Source: Apostichopus japonicus | Lineage: Eukaryota; Echinodermata; Holothuroidea; Aspidochirotida; Stichopodidae | Reading direction: 5' to 3' | Assembly: GCF_037975245.1 (NCBI RefSeq) | Contig: NC_092572.1 | Location: forward strand, 17,118,269-17,182,268 | DNA length: 64,000 nucleotides | In this document: positions 36,001-50,670 of the stretch, one piece after another | Layout of the letters: each line of letters starts with the position of its first letter | Numbering within the stretch: position 1 is the first letter of the stretch | Position numbers and translations under genes: made by a program | Notes under the pieces: generated by a model | The model's database searches: none | What the model saw: the letters and a program-made list of their open reading frames with translations, nothing else | Told to the model about the DNA's origin: nothing

Positions 36001-39000
36001 TGAGATATTAGGTGGATTAACTAATACTTACAGCTCCCCGTCTAGGCACTTGCTGTAAAAGATCGGCAAAAGACGTCATCACCCGGGCTTCGAACCAGGG
36101 ATGCAAAAGAGAGTCTCGATCATCAGCTCGTACAGTGCGCCAAGCCATCCCGCCACTGTATGGACTGAGATATTAGGTGGATTAACTAATACTTACAGCT
36201 CCCCGTCTAGGCACTTGCTGTAAAAGATCGGCAAAAGACGTCATCACCCGGGCTTCGAACCAGGGATGCAAAAGAGAGTCTCGATCATCAGCTCGTACAG
36301 TGCGCCAAGCCATCCCGCCACTGTATGGACTGAGATATTAGGTGGATTAACTAATACTTACAGCTCCCCGTCTAGGCACTTGCTGTAAAAGATCGGCAAA
36401 AGACGTCATCACCCGGGCTTCGAACCAGGGATGCAAAAGAGAGTCTCGATCATCAGCTCGTACAGTGCGCCAAGCCATCCCGCCACTGTATGGACTGAGA
36501 TATTAGGTGGATTAACTAATACTTACAGCTCCCCGTCTAGGCACTTGCTGTAAAAGATCGGCAAAAGACGTCATCACCCGGGCTTCGAACCAGGGATGCA
36601 AAAGAGAGTCTCGATCATCAGCTCGTACAGTGCGCCAAGCCATCCCGCCACTGTATGGACTGAGATATTAGGTGGATTAACTAATACTTACAGCTCCCCG
36701 TCTAGGCACTTGCTGTAAAAGATCGGCAAAAGACGTCATCACCCGGGCTTCGAACCAGGGATGCAAAAGAGAGTCTCGATCATCAGCTCGTACAGTGCGC
36801 CAAGCCATCCCGCCACTGTATGGACTGAGATATTAGGTGGATTAACTAATACTTACAGCTCCCCGTCTAGGCACTTGCTGTAAAAGATCGGCAAAAGACG
36901 TCATCACCCGGGCTTCGAACCAGGGATGCAAAAGAGAGTCTCGATCATCAGCTCGTACAGTGCGCCAAGCCATCCCGCCACTGTATGGACTGAGATATTA
37001 GGTGGATTAACTAATACTTACAGCTCCCCGTCTAGGCACTTGCTGTAAAAGATCGGCAAAAGACGTCATCACCCGGGCTTCGAACCAGGGATGCAAAAGA
37101 GAGTCTCGATCATCAGCTCGTACAGTGCGCCAAGCCATCCCGCCACTGTATGGACTGAGATATTAGGTGGATTAACTAATACTTACAGCTCCCCGTCTAG
37201 GCACTTGCTGTAAAAGATCGGCAAAAGACGTCATCACCCGGGCTTCGAACCAGGGATGCAAAAGAGAGTCTCGATCATCAGCTCGTACAGTGCGCCAAGC
37301 CATCCCGCCACTGTATGGACTGAGATATTAGGTGGATTAACTAATACTTACAGCTCCCCGTCTAGGCACTTGCTGTAAAAGATCGGCAAAAGACGTCATC
37401 ACCCGGGCTTCGAACCAGGGATGCAAAAGAGAGTCTCGATCATCAGCTCGTACAGTGCGCCAAGCCATCCCGCCACTGTATGGACTGAGATATTAGGTGG
37501 ATTAACTAATACTTACAGCTCCCCGTCTAGGCACTTGCTGTAAAAGATCGGCAAAAGACGTCATCACCCGGGCTTCGAACCAGGGATGCAAAAGAGAGTC
37601 TCGATCATCAGCTCGTACAGTGCGCCAAGCCATCCCGCCACTGTATGGACTGAGATATTAGGTGGATTAACTAATACTTACAGCTCCCCGTCTAGGCACT
37701 TGCTGTAAAAGATCGGCAAAAGACGTCATCACCCGGGCTTCGAACCAGGGATGCAAAAGAGAGTCTCGATCATCAGCTCGTACAGTGCGCCAAGCCATCC
37801 CGCCACTGTATGGACTGAGATATTAGGTGGATTAACTAATACTTACAGCTCCCCGTCTAGGCACTTGCTGTAAAAGATCGGCAAAAGACGTCATCACCCG
37901 GGCTTCGAACCAGGGATGCAAAAGAGAGTCTCGATCATCAGCTCGTACAGTGCGCCAAGCCATCCCGCCACTGTATGGACTGAGATATTAGGTGGATTAA
38001 CTAATACTTACAGCTCCCCGTCTAGGCACTTGCTGTAAAAGATCGGCAAAAGACGTCATCACCCGGGCTTCGAACCAGGGATGCAAAAGAGAGTCTCGAT
38101 CATCAGCTCGTACAGTGCGCCAAGCCATCCCGCCACTGTATGGACTGAGATATTAGGTGGATTAACTAATACTTACAGCTCCCCGTCTAGGCACTTGCTG
38201 TAAAAGATCGGCAAAAGACGTCATCACCCGGGCTTCGAACCAGGGATGCAAAAGAGAGTCTCGATCATCAGCTCGTACAGTGCGCCAAGCCATCCCGCCA
38301 CTGTATGGACTGAGATATTAGGTGGATTAACTAATACTTACAGCTCCCCGTCTAGGCACTTGCTGTAAAAGATCGGCAAAAGACGTCATCACCCGGGCTT
38401 CGAACCAGGGATGCAAAAGAGAGTCTCGATCATCAGCTCGTACAGTGCGCCAAGCCATCCCGCCACTGTATGGACTGAGATATTAGGTGGATTAACTAAT
38501 ACTTACAGCTCCCCGTCTAGGCACTTGCTGTAAAAGATCGGCAAAAGACGTCATCACCCGGGCTTCGAACCAGGGATGCAAAAGAGAGTCTCGATCATCA
38601 GCTCGTACAGTGCGCCAAGCCATCCCGCCACTGTATGGACTGAGATATTAGGTGGATTAACTAATACTTACAGCTCCCCGTCTAGGCACTTGCTGTAAAA
38701 GATCGGCAAAAGACGTCATCACCCGGGCTTCGAACCAGGGATGCAAAAGAGAGTCTCGATCATCAGCTCGTACAGTGCGCCAAGCCATCCCGCCACTGTA
38801 TGGACTGAGATATTAGGTGGATTAACTAATACTTACAGCTCCCCGTCTAGGCACTTGCTGTAAAAGATCGGCAAAAGACGTCATCACCCGGGCTTCGAAC
38901 CAGGGATGCAAAAGAGAGTCTCGATCATCAGCTCGTACAGTGCGCCAAGCCATCCCGCCACTGTATGGACTGAGATATTAGGTGGATTAACTAATACTTA

Positions 39001-42000
39001 CAGCTCCCCGTCTAGGCACTTGCTGTAAAAGATCGGCAAAAGACGTCATCACCCGGGCTTCGAACCAGGGATGCAAAAGAGAGTCTCGATCATCAGCTCG
39101 TACAGTGCGCCAAGCCATCCCGCCACTGTATGGACTGAGATATTAGGTGGATTAACTAATACTTACAGCTCCCCGTCTAGGCACTTGCTGTAAAAGATCG
39201 GCAAAAGACGTCATCACCCGGGCTTCGAACCAGGGATGCAAAAGAGAGTCTCGATCATCAGCTCGTACAGTGCGCCAAGCCATCCCGCCACTGTATGGAC
39301 TGAGATATTAGGTGGATTAACTAATACTTACAGCTCCCCGTCTAGGCACTTGCTGTAAAAGATCGGCAAAAGACGTCATCACCCGGGCTTCGAACCAGGG
39401 ATGCAAAAGAGAGTCTCGATCATCAGCTCGTACAGTGCGCCAAGCCATCCCGCCACTGTATGGACTGAGATATTAGGTGGATTAACTAATACTTACAGCT
39501 CCCCGTCTAGGCACTTGCTGTAAAAGATCGGCAAAAGACGTCATCACCCGGGCTTCGAACCAGGGATGCAAAAGAGAGTCTCGATCATCAGCTCGTACAG
39601 TGCGCCAAGCCATCCCGCCACTGTATGGACTGAGATATTAGGTGGATTAACTAATACTTACAGCTCCCCGTCTAGGCACTTGCTGTAAAAGATCGGCAAA
39701 AGACGTCATCACCCGGGCTTCGAACCAGGGATGCAAAAGAGAGTCTCGATCATCAGCTCGTACAGTGCGCCAAGCCATCCCGCCACTGTATGGACTGAGA
39801 TATTAGGTGGATTAACTAATACTTACAGCTCCCCGTCTAGGCACTTGCTGTAAAAGATCGGCAAAAGACGTCATCACCCGGGCTTCGAACCAGGGATGCA
39901 AAAGAGAGTCTCGATCATCAGCTCGTACAGTGCGCCAAGCCATCCCGCCACTGTATGGACTGAGATATTAGGTGGATTAACTAATACTTACAGCTCCCCG
40001 TCTAGGCACTTGCTGTAAAAGATCGGCAAAAGACGTCATCACCCGGGCTTCGAACCAGGGATGCAAAAGAGAGTCTCGATCATCAGCTCGTACAGTGCGC
40101 CAAGCCATCCCGCCACTGTATGGACTGAGATATTAGGTGGATTAACTAATACTTACAGCTCCCCGTCTAGGCACTTGCTGTAAAAGATCGGCAAAAGACG
40201 TCATCACCCGGGCTTCGAACCAGGGATGCAAAAGAGAGTCTCGATCATCAGCTCGTACAGTGCGCCAAGCCATCCCGCCACTGTATGGACTGAGATATTA
40301 GGTGGATTAACTAATACTTACAGCTCCCCGTCTAGGCACTTGCTGTAAAAGATCGGCAAAAGACGTCATCACCCGGGCTTCGAACCAGGGATGCAAAAGA
40401 GAGTCTCGATCATCAGCTCGTACAGTGCGCCAAGCCATCCCGCCACTGTATGGACTGAGATATTAGGTGGATTAACTAATACTTACAGCTCCCCGTCTAG
40501 GCACTTGCTGTAAAAGATCGGCAAAAGACGTCATCACCCGGGCTTCGAACCAGGGATGCAAAAGAGAGTCTCGATCATCAGCTCGTACAGTGCGCCAAGC
40601 CATCCCGCCACTGTATGGACTGAGATATTAGGTGGATTAACTAATACTTACAGCTCCCCGTCTAGGCACTTGCTGTAAAAGATCGGCAAAAGACGTCATC
40701 ACCCGGGCTTCGAACCAGGGATGCAAAAGAGAGTCTCGATCATCAGCTCGTACAGTGCGCCAAGCCATCCCGCCACTGTATGGACTGAGATATTAGGTGG
40801 ATTAACTAATACTTACAGCTCCCCGTCTAGGCACTTGCTGTAAAAGATCGGCAAAAGACGTCATCACCCGGGCTTCGAACCAGGGATGCAAAAGAGAGTC
40901 TCGATCATCAGCTCGTACAGTGCGCCAAGCCATCCCGCCACTGTATGGACTGAGATATTAGGTGGATTAACTAATACTTACAGCTCCCCGTCTAGGCACT
41001 TGCTGTAAAAGATCGGCAAAAGACGTCATCACCCGGGCTTCGAACCAGGGATGCAAAAGAGAGTCTCGATCATCAGCTCGTACAGTGCGCCAAGCCATCC
41101 CGCCACTGTATGGACTGAGATATTAGGTGGATTAACTAATACTTACAGCTCCCCGTCTAGGCACTTGCTGTAAAAGATCGGCAAAAGACGTCATCACCCG
41201 GGCTTCGAACCAGGGATGCAAAAGAGAGTCTCGATCATCAGCTCGTACAGTGCGCCAAGCCATCCCGCCACTGTATGGACTGAGATATTAGGTGGATTAA
41301 CTAATACTTACAGCTCCCCGTCTAGGCACTTGCTGTAAAAGATCGGCAAAAGACGTCATCACCCGGGCTTCGAACCAGGGATGCAAAAGAGAGTCTCGAT
41401 CATCAGCTCGTACAGTGCGCCAAGCCATCCCGCCACTGTATGGACTGAGATATTAGGTGGATTAACTAATACTTACAGCTCCCCGTCTAGGCACTTGCTG
41501 TAAAAGATCGGCAAAAGACGTCATCACCCGGGCTTCGAACCAGGGATGCAAAAGAGAGTCTCGATCATCAGCTCGTACAGTGCGCCAAGCCATCCCGCCA
41601 CTGTATGGACTGAGATATTAGGTGGATTAACTAATACTTACAGCTCCCCGTCTAGGCACTTGCTGTAAAAGATCGGCAAAAGACGTCATCACCCGGGCTT
41701 CGAACCAGGGATGCAAAAGAGAGTCTCGATCATCAGCTCGTACAGTGCGCCAAGCCATCCCGCCACTGTATGGACTGAGATATTAGGTGGATTAACTAAT
41801 ACTTACAGCTCCCCGTCTAGGCACTTGCTGTAAAAGATCGGCAAAAGACGTCATCACCCGGGCTTCGAACCAGGGATGCAAAAGAGAGTCTCGATCATCA
41901 GCTCGTACAGTGCGCCAAGCCATCCCGCCACTGTATGGACTGAGATATTAGGTGGATTAACTAATACTTACAGCTCCCCGTCTAGGCACTTGCTGTAAAA

Positions 42001-44721
42001 GATCGGCAAAAGACGTCATCACCCGGGCTTCGAACCAGGGATGCAAAAGAGAGTCTCGATCATCAGCTCGTACAGTGCGCCAAGCCATCCCGCCACTGTA
42101 TGGACTGAGATATTAGGTGGATTAACTAATACTTACAGCTCCCCGTCTAGGCACTTGCTGTAAAAGATCGGCAAAAGACGTCATCACCCGGGCTTCGAAC
42201 CAGGGATGCAAAAGAGAGTCTCGATCATCAGCTCGTACAGTGCGCCAAGCCATCCCGCCACTGTATGGACTGAGATATTAGGTGGATTAACTAATACTTA
42301 CAGCTCCCCGTCTAGGCACTTGCTGTAAAAGATCGGCAAAAGACGTCATCACCCGGGCTTCGAACCAGGGATGCAAAAGAGAGTCTCGATCATCAGCTCG
42401 TACAGTGCGCCAAGCCATCCCGCCACTGTATGGACTGAGATATTAGGTGGATTAACTAATACTTACAGCTCCCCGTCTAGGCACTTGCTGTAAAAGATCG
42501 GCAAAAGACGTCATCACCCGGGCTTCGAACCAGGGATGCAAAAGAGAGTCTCGATCATCAGCTCGTACAGTGCGCCAAGCCATCCCGCCACTGTATGGAC
42601 TGAGATATTAGGTGGATTAACTAATACTTACAGCTCCCCGTCTAGGCACTTGCTGTAAAAGATCGGCAAAAGACGTCATCACCCGGGCTTCGAACCAGGG
42701 ATGCAAAAGAGAGTCTCGATCATCAGCTCGTACAGTGCGCCAAGCCATCCCGCCACTGTATGGACTGAGATATTAGGTGGATTAACTAATACTTACAGCT
42801 CCCCGTCTAGGCACTTGCTGTAAAAGATCGGCAAAAGACGTCATCACCCGGGCTTCGAACCAGGGATGCAAAAGAGAGTCTCGATCATCAGCTCGTACAG
42901 TGCGCCAAGCCATCCCGCCACTGTATGGACTGAGATATTAGGTGGATTAACTAATACTTACAGCTCCCCGTCTAGGCACTTGCTGTAAAAGATCGGCAAA
43001 AGACGTCATCACCCGGGCTTCGAACCAGGGATGCAAAAGAGAGTCTCGATCATCAGCTCGTACAGTGCGCCAAGCCATCCCGCCACTGTATGGACTGAGA
43101 TATTAGGTGGATTAACTAATACTTACAGCTCCCCGTCTAGGCACTTGCTGTAAAAGATCGGCAAAAGACGTCATCACCCGGGCTTCGAACCAGGGATGCA
43201 AAAGAGAGTCTCGATCATCAGCTCGTACAGTGCGCCAAGCCATCCCGCCACTGTATGGACTGAGATATTAGGTGGATTAACTAATACTTACAGCTCCCCG
43301 TCTAGGCACTTGCTGTAAAAGATCGGCAAAAGACGTCATCACCCGGGCTTCGAACCAGGGATGCAAAAGAGAGTCTCGATCATCAGCTCGTACAGTGCGC
43401 CAAGCCATCCCGCCACTGTATGGACTGAGATATTAGGTGGATTAACTAATACTTACAGCTCCCCGTCTAGGCACTTGCTGTAAAAGATCGGCAAAAGACG
43501 TCATCACCCGGGCTTCGAACCAGGGATGCAAAAGAGAGTCTCGATCATCAGCTCGTACAGTGCGCCAAGCCATCCCGCCACTGTATGGACTGAGATATTA
43601 GGTGGATTAACTAATACTTACAGCTCCCCGTCTAGGCACTTGCTGTAAAAGATCGGCAAAAGACGTCATCACCCGGGCTTCGAACCAGGGATGCAAAAGA
43701 GAGTCTCGATCATCAGCTCGTACAGTGCGCCAAGCCATCCCGCCACTGTATGGACTGAGATATTAGGTGGATTAACTAATACTTACAGCTCCCCGTCTAG
43801 GCACTTGCTGTAAAAGATCGGCAAAAGACGTCATCACCCGGGCTTCGAACCAGGGATGCAAAAGAGAGTCTCGATCATCAGCTCGTACAGTGCGCCAAGC
43901 CATCCCGCCACTGTATGGACTGAGATATTAGGTGGATTAACTAATACTTACAGCTCCCCGTCTAGGCACTTGCTGTAAAAGATCGGCAAAAGACGTCATC
44001 ACCCGGGCTTCGAACCAGGGATGCAAAAGAGAGTCTCGATCATCAGCTCGTACAGTGCGCCAAGCCATCCCGCCACTGTATGGACTGAGATATTAGGTGG
44101 ATTAACTAATACTTACAGCTCCCCGTCTAGGCACTTGCTGTAAAAGATCGGCAAAAGACGTCATCACCCGGGCTTCGAACCAGGGATGCAAAAGAGAGTC
44201 TCGATCATCAGCTCGTACAGTGCGCCAAGCCATCCCGCCACTGTATGGACTGAGATATTAGGTGGATTAACTAATACTTACAGCTCCCCGTCTAGGCACT
44301 TGCTGTAAAAGATCGGCAAAAGACGTCATCACCCGGGCTTCGAACCAGGGATGCAAAAGAGAGTCTCGATCATCAGCTCGTACAGTGCGCCAAGCCATCC
44401 CGCCACTGTATGGACTGAGATATTAGGTGGATTAACTAATACTTACAGCTCCCCGTCTAGGCACTTGCTGTAAAAGATCGGCAAAAGACGTCATCACCCG
44501 GGCTTCGAACCAGGGATGCAAAAGAGAGTCTCGATCATCAGCTCGTACAGTGCGCCAAGCCATCCCGCCACTGTATGGACTGAGATATTAGGTGGATTAA
44601 CTAATACTTACAGCTCCCCGTCTAGGCACTTGCTGTAAAAGATCGGCAAAAGACGTCATCACCCGGGCTTCGAACCAGGGATGCAAAAGAGAGTCTCGAT
44701 CATCAGCTCGTACAGTGCGCC
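33015..44721 (-). repeat. Satellite subfamily A, inverted block, homogeneous part
   Basis: The A monomer reads on the minus strand from here to the window end. Printed units start at CGCCACTG at 33016 and every 165 bp after (unit n starts at 33016 + 165(n-1)). Units 1-70, and unit 71 up to base 44721, match the reverse complement of the A consensus with no difference that I could see. The consensus is identical to that of the + blocks, so all A blocks belong to one homogenised pool despite the orientation change. Confidence 0.96.
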
Positions 44722-46710
44722 GAGCCATCCCGCCACTGTATGGACTGAGATATTAGGTGGATTAACTAATACTTACAGCTCCCCGTCTAGGCACTTGCTG
44801 TAAAAGATCGGCAAAAGACGTCATCACCCGGGCTTCGAACCAGGGATGCAAAAGAGAGTCTCGATCATCAGCTCGTACAGTGCGCCAAGCCATCCCGCCA
44901 CTGTATGGACTGAGATATTAGGTGGATTAACTAATACTTACAGCTCCCCGTCTAGGCACTTGCTGTAAAAGATCGGCAAAAGACGTCATCACCCGGGCTT
45001 CGAACCAGGGATGCAAAAGAGAGTCTCGATCATCAGCTCGTACAGTGCGCCGAGCCATCCCGCCACTGTATGGACTGAGATATTAGGTGGATTAACTAAT
45101 ACTTACAGCTCCCCGTCTAGGCACTTGCTGTAAAAGATCGGCAAAAGACGTCATCACCCGGGCTTCGAACCAGGGATGCAAAAGAGAGTCTCGATCATCA
45201 GCTCGTACAGTGCGCCAAGCCATCCCGCCACTGTATGGACTGAGATATTAGGTGGATTAACTAATACTTACAGCTCCCCGTCTAGGCACTTGCTGTAAAA
45301 GATCGGCAAATGACGTCATCACCCGGGCTTCGAACCAGGGATGCAAAAGAGAGTCTCGATCATCAGCTCGTACAGTGCGCCGAGCCATCCCGCCACTGTA
45401 TGGACTGAGACATTAGGTGGATTAACTAATACTTACAGCTCCCCGTGTAGGCACTTGCTGTAAAAGATCGGCAAAAGACGTCATCACCCGGGCTTCGAAC
45501 CAGGGATGCAAAAGAGAGTCTCGATCATCAGCTCGTACAGTGCGCCGAGCCATCCCGCCACTGTATGGACTGAGACATTAGGTGGATTAACTAATACTTA
45601 CAGCTCCCCGTCTAGGCACTTGCTGTAAAAGATCGGCAAATGACGTCATCACCCGGGCTTCGAACCAGGGATGCAAAAGAGAGTCTCGATCATCAGCTCG
45701 TACAGTGCGCCAAGCCATCCCGCCACTGTATGGACTGAGACATTAGGTGGATTAACTAATACTTACAGCTCCCCGTCTAGGCACTTGCTGTAAAAGATCG
45801 GCAAATGACGTCATCACCCGGGCTTCGAACCAGGGATGCAAAAGAGAGTCTCGATCATCAGCTCGTACAGTGCGCCGAGCCATCCCGCCACTGTATGGAC
45901 TGAGACATTAGGTGGATTAACTAATACTTACAGCTCCCCGTGTAGGCACTTGCTGTAAAAGATCGGCAAAAGACGTCATCACCCGGGCTTCGAACCAGGG
46001 ATGCAAAAGAGAGTCTCGATCATCAGCTCGTACAGTGCGCCAAGCCATCCCGCCACTGTATGGACTGAGATATTAGGTGGATTAACTAATACTTACAGCT
46101 CCCCGTCTAGGCACTTGCTGTAAAAGATCGGCAAAAGACGTCATCACCCGGGCTTCGAACCAGGGATGCAAAAGAGAGTCTCGATCATCAGCTCGTACAG
46201 TGCGCCGAGCCATCCCGCCACTGTATGGACTGAGACATTAGGTGGATTAACTAATACTTACAGCTCCCCGTGTAGGCACTTGCTGTAAAAGATCGGCAAA
46301 AGACGTCATCACCCGGGCTTCGAACCAGGGATGCAAAAGAGAGTCTCGATCATCAGCTCGTACAGTGCGCCGAGCCATCCCGCCACTGTATGGACTGAGA
46401 CATTAGGTGGATTAACTAATACTTACAGCTCCCCGTGTAGGCACTTGCTGTAAAAGATCGGCAAAAGACGTCATCACCCGGGCTTCGAACCAGGGATGCA
46501 AAAGAGAGTCTCGATCATCAGCTCGTACAGTGCGCCGAGCCATCCCGCCACTGTATGGACTGAGATATTAGGTGGATTAACTAATACTTACAGCTCCCCG
46601 TCTAGGCACTTGCTGTAAAAGATCGGCAAAAGACGTCATCACCCGGGCTTCGAACCAGGGATGCAAAAGAGAGTCTCGATCATCAGCTCGTACAGTGCGC
46701 CGAGCCATCC
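44566..46710 (-). repeat. Variant island 1 (units 71-83)
   Basis: Using the letters defined for the variant-rich part, units 71-83 carry: j, plain, j, plain, fj, bcj, bf, bfj, bc, j, bcj, bcj, j. This is the longest island and the one richest in b. It marks the sharp end of the 11.7-kb homogeneous stretch to its left. Units 84-86 to the right are plain. Confidence 0.85.
45311..45318. promoter_or_regulatory. Perfect CRE-type palindrome (first of 15)
   Basis: Variant f turns AGACGTCA into TGACGTCA, the palindromic consensus bound by CREB/ATF bZIP proteins in animals. The plain monomer carries only a half site (TGACG). By my count the full palindrome is in 15 monomers: units 75, 77, 78, 87, 98, 104, 105, 112, 125, 127, 137, 152, 154, 174 and 176, the last at 61976-61983. 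The motif is certain; use as a binding site is not shown. Confidence 0.4.
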
Positions 46711-47205
46711 CGCCACTGTATGGACTGAGATATTAGGTGGATTAACTAATACTTACAGCTCCCCGTCTAGGCACTTGCTGTAAAAGATCGGCAAAAGACG
46801 TCATCACCCGGGCTTCGAACCAGGGATGCAAAAGAGAGTCTCGATCATCAGCTCGTACAGTGCGCCAAGCCATCCCGCCACTGTATGGACTGAGATATTA
46901 GGTGGATTAACTAATACTTACAGCTCCCCGTCTAGGCACTTGCTGTAAAAGATCGGCAAAAGACGTCATCACCCGGGCTTCGAACCAGGGATGCAAAAGA
47001 GAGTCTCGATCATCAGCTCGTACAGTGCGCCAAGCCATCCCGCCACTGTATGGACTGAGATATTAGGTGGATTAACTAATACTTACAGCTCCCCGTCTAG
47101 GCACTTGCTGTAAAAGATCGGCAAAAGACGTCATCACCCGGGCTTCGAACCAGGGATGCAAAAGAGAGTCTCGATCATCAGCTCGTACAGTGCGCCAAGC
47201 CATCC

Positions 47206-48195
47206 CGCCACTGTATGGACTGAGATATTAGGTGGATTAACTAATACTTACAGCTCCCCGTGTAGGCACTTGCTGTAAAAGATCGGCAAATGACGTCATC
47301 ACCCGGGCTTCGAACCAGGGATGCAAAAGAGAGTCTCGATCATCAGCTCGTACAGTGCGCCGAGCCATCCCGCCACTGTATGGACTGAGATATTAGGTGG
47401 ATTAACTAATACTTACAGCTCCCCGTGTAGGCACTTGCTGTAAAAGATCGGCAAAAGACGTCATCACCCGGGGTTCGAACCAGGGATGCAAAAGAGAGTC
47501 TCGATCATCAGCTCGTACAGTGCGCCGAGCCATCCCGCCACTGTATGGACTGAGACATTAGGTGGATTAACTAATACTTACAGCTCCCCGTGTAGGCACT
47601 TGCTGTAAAAGATCGGCAAAAGACGTCATCACCCGGGCTTCGAACCAGGGATGCAAAAGAGAGTCTCGATCATCAGCTCGTACAGTGCGCCAAGCCATCC
47701 CGCCACTGTATGGACTGAGACATTAGGTGGATTAACTAATACTTACAGCTCCCCGTGTAGGCACTTGCTGTAAAAGATCGGCAAAAGACGTCATCACCCG
47801 GGCTTCGAACCAGGGATGCAAAAGAGAGTCTCGATCATCAGCTCGTACAGTGCGCCGAGCCATCCCGCAACTGTATGGACTGAGACATTAGGTGGATTAA
47901 CTAATACTTACAGCTCCCCGTGTAGGCACTTGCTGTAAAAGATCGGCAAAAGACGTCATCACCCGGGCTTCGAACCAGGGATGCAAAAGAGAGTCTCGAT
48001 CATCAGCTCGTACAGTGCGCCGAGCCATCCCGCCACTGTATGGACTGAGACATTAGGTGGATTAACTAATACTTACAGCTCCCCGTCTAGGCACTTGCTG
48101 TAAAAGATCGGCAAAAGACGTCATCACCCGGGCTTCGAACCAGGGATGCAAAAGAGAGTCTCGATCATCAGCTCGTACAGTGCGCCAAGCCATCC
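47206..48195 (-). repeat. Variant island 2 (units 87-92)
   Basis: Variant letters by unit: cfj, cgj, bc, bcj, abcj, b. It opens with an f monomer and closes with b alone, the same closing state as islands 5 and 6. Unit 91 is the first with variant a, at 47869. Units 93-94 are plain. Confidence 0.85.
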
Positions 48196-48525
48196 CGCCA
48201 CTGTATGGACTGAGATATTAGGTGGATTAACTAATACTTACAGCTCCCCGTCTAGGCACTTGCTGTAAAAGATCGGCAAAAGACGTCATCACCCGGGCTT
48301 CGAACCAGGGATGCAAAAGAGAGTCTCGATCATCAGCTCGTACAGTGCGCCAAGCCATCCCGCCACTGTATGGACTGAGATATTAGGTGGATTAACTAAT
48401 ACTTACAGCTCCCCGTCTAGGCACTTGCTGTAAAAGATCGGCAAAAGACGTCATCACCCGGGCTTCGAACCAGGGATGCAAAAGAGAGTCTCGATCATCA
48501 GCTCGTACAGTGCGCCAAGCCATCC

Positions 48526-49680
48526 CGCAACTGTATGGACTGAGATATTAGGTGGATTAACTAATACTTACAGCTCCCCGTCTAGGCACTTGCTGTAAAA
48601 GATCGGCAAAAGACGTCATCACCCGGGCTTCGAACCAGGGATGCAAAAGAGAGTCTCGATCATCAGCTCGTACAGTGCGCCAAGCCATCCCGCAACTGTA
48701 TGGACTGAGATATTAGGTGGATTAACTAATACTTACAGCTCCCCGTCTAGGCACTTGCTGTAAAAGATCGGCAAAAGACGTCATCACCCGGGCTTCGAAC
48801 CAGGGATGCAAAAGAGAGTCTCGATCATCAGCTCGTACAGTGCGCCAAGCCATCCCGCCACTGTATGGACTGAGATATTAGGTGGATTAACTAATACTTA
48901 CAGCTCCCCGTCTAGGCACTTGCTGTAAAAGATCGGCAAAAGACGTCATCACCCGGGGTTCGAACCAGGGATGCAAAAGAGAGTCTCGATCATCAGCTCG
49001 TACAGTGCGCCAAGCCATCCCGCCACTGTATGGACTGAGATATTAGGTGGATTAACTAATACTTACAGCTCCCCGTCTAGGCACTTGCTGTAAAAGATCG
49101 GCAAATGACGTCATCACCCGGGGTTCGAACCAGGGATGCAAAAGAGAGTCTCGATCATCAGCTCGTACAGTGCGCCGAGCCATCCCGCCACTGTATGGAC
49201 TGAGATATTAGGTGGATTAACTAATACTTACAGCTCCCCGTCTAGGCACTTGCTGTAAAAGATCGGCAAAAGACGTCATCACCCGGGCTTCGAACCAGGG
49301 ATGCAAAAGAGAGTCTCGATCATCAGCTCGTACAGTGCGCCAAGCCATCCCGCCACTGTATGGACTGAGATATTAGGTGGATTAACTAATACTTACAGCT
49401 CCCCGTCTAGGCACTTGCTGTAAAAGATCGGCAAAAGACGTCATCACCCGGGCTTCGAACCAGGGATGCAAAAGAGAGTCTCGATCATCAGCTCGTACAG
49501 TGCGCCGAGCCATCCCGCCACTGTATGGACTGAGATATTAGGTGGATTAACTAATACTTACAGCTCCCCGTCTAGGCACTTGCTGTAAAAGATCGGCAAA
49601 AGACGTCATCACCCGGGCTTCGAACCAGGGATGCAAAAGAGAGTCTCGATCATCAGCTCGTACAGTGCGCCGAGCCATCC
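48526..49680 (-). repeat. Variant island 3 (units 95-101)
   Basis: Variant letters by unit: a, a, g, fgj, plain, j, j. Two adjacent monomers carry only variant a (48529 and 48694). The fgj monomer (unit 98) has the same state as unit 112 in island 5, which is also shortly preceded by an a-only monomer. Confidence 0.85.
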
Positions 49681-50010
49681 CGCCACTGTATGGACTGAGA
49701 TATTAGGTGGATTAACTAATACTTACAGCTCCCCGTCTAGGCACTTGCTGTAAAAGATCGGCAAAAGACGTCATCACCCGGGCTTCGAACCAGGGATGCA
49801 AAAGAGAGTCTCGATCATCAGCTCGTACAGTGCGCCAAGCCATCCCGCCACTGTATGGACTGAGATATTAGGTGGATTAACTAATACTTACAGCTCCCCG
49901 TCTAGGCACTTGCTGTAAAAGATCGGCAAAAGACGTCATCACCCGGGCTTCGAACCAGGGATGCAAAAGAGAGTCTCGATCATCAGCTCGTACAGTGCGC
50001 CAAGCCATCC

Positions 50011-50670
50011 CGCCACTGTATGGACTGAGATATTAGGTGGATTAACTAATACTTACAGCTCCCCGTCTAGGCACTTGCTGTAAAAGATCGGTAAATGACG
50101 TCATCACCCGGGCTTCGAACCAGGGATGCAAAAGAGAGTCTCGATCATCAGCTCGTACAGTGCGCCAAGCCATCCCGCCACTGTATGGACTGAGATATTA
50201 GGTGGATTAACTAATACTTACAGCTCCCCGTGTAGGCACTTGCTGTAAAAGATCGGTAAATGACGTCATCACCCGGGGTTCGAACCAGGGATGCAAAAGA
50301 GAGTCTCGATCATCAGCTCGTACAGTGCGCCGAGCCATCCCGCCACTGTATGGACTGAGATATTAGGTGGATTAACTAATACTTACAGCTCCCCGTGTAG
50401 GCACTTGCTGTAAAAGATCGGCAAAAGACGTCATCACCCGGGCTTCGAACCAGGGATGCAAAAGAGAGTCTCGATCATCAGCTCGTACAGTGCGCCGAGC
50501 CATCCCGCCACTGTATGGACTGAGATATTAGGTGGATTAACTAATACTTACAGCTCCCCGTGTAGGCACTTGCTGTAAAAGATCGGCAAAAGACGTCATC
50601 ACCCGGGCTTCGAACCAGGGATGCAAAAGAGAGTCTCGATCATCAGCTCGTACAGTGCGCCAAGCCATCC
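50011..50670 (-). repeat. Variant island 4 (units 104-107)
   Basis: Variant letters by unit: ef, cefgj, cj, c. Variant e (CGGTAAA, at 50092 and 50257) occurs in these two neighbouring monomers and nowhere else that I found, which suggests a local duplication of one monomer. Confidence 0.85.
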
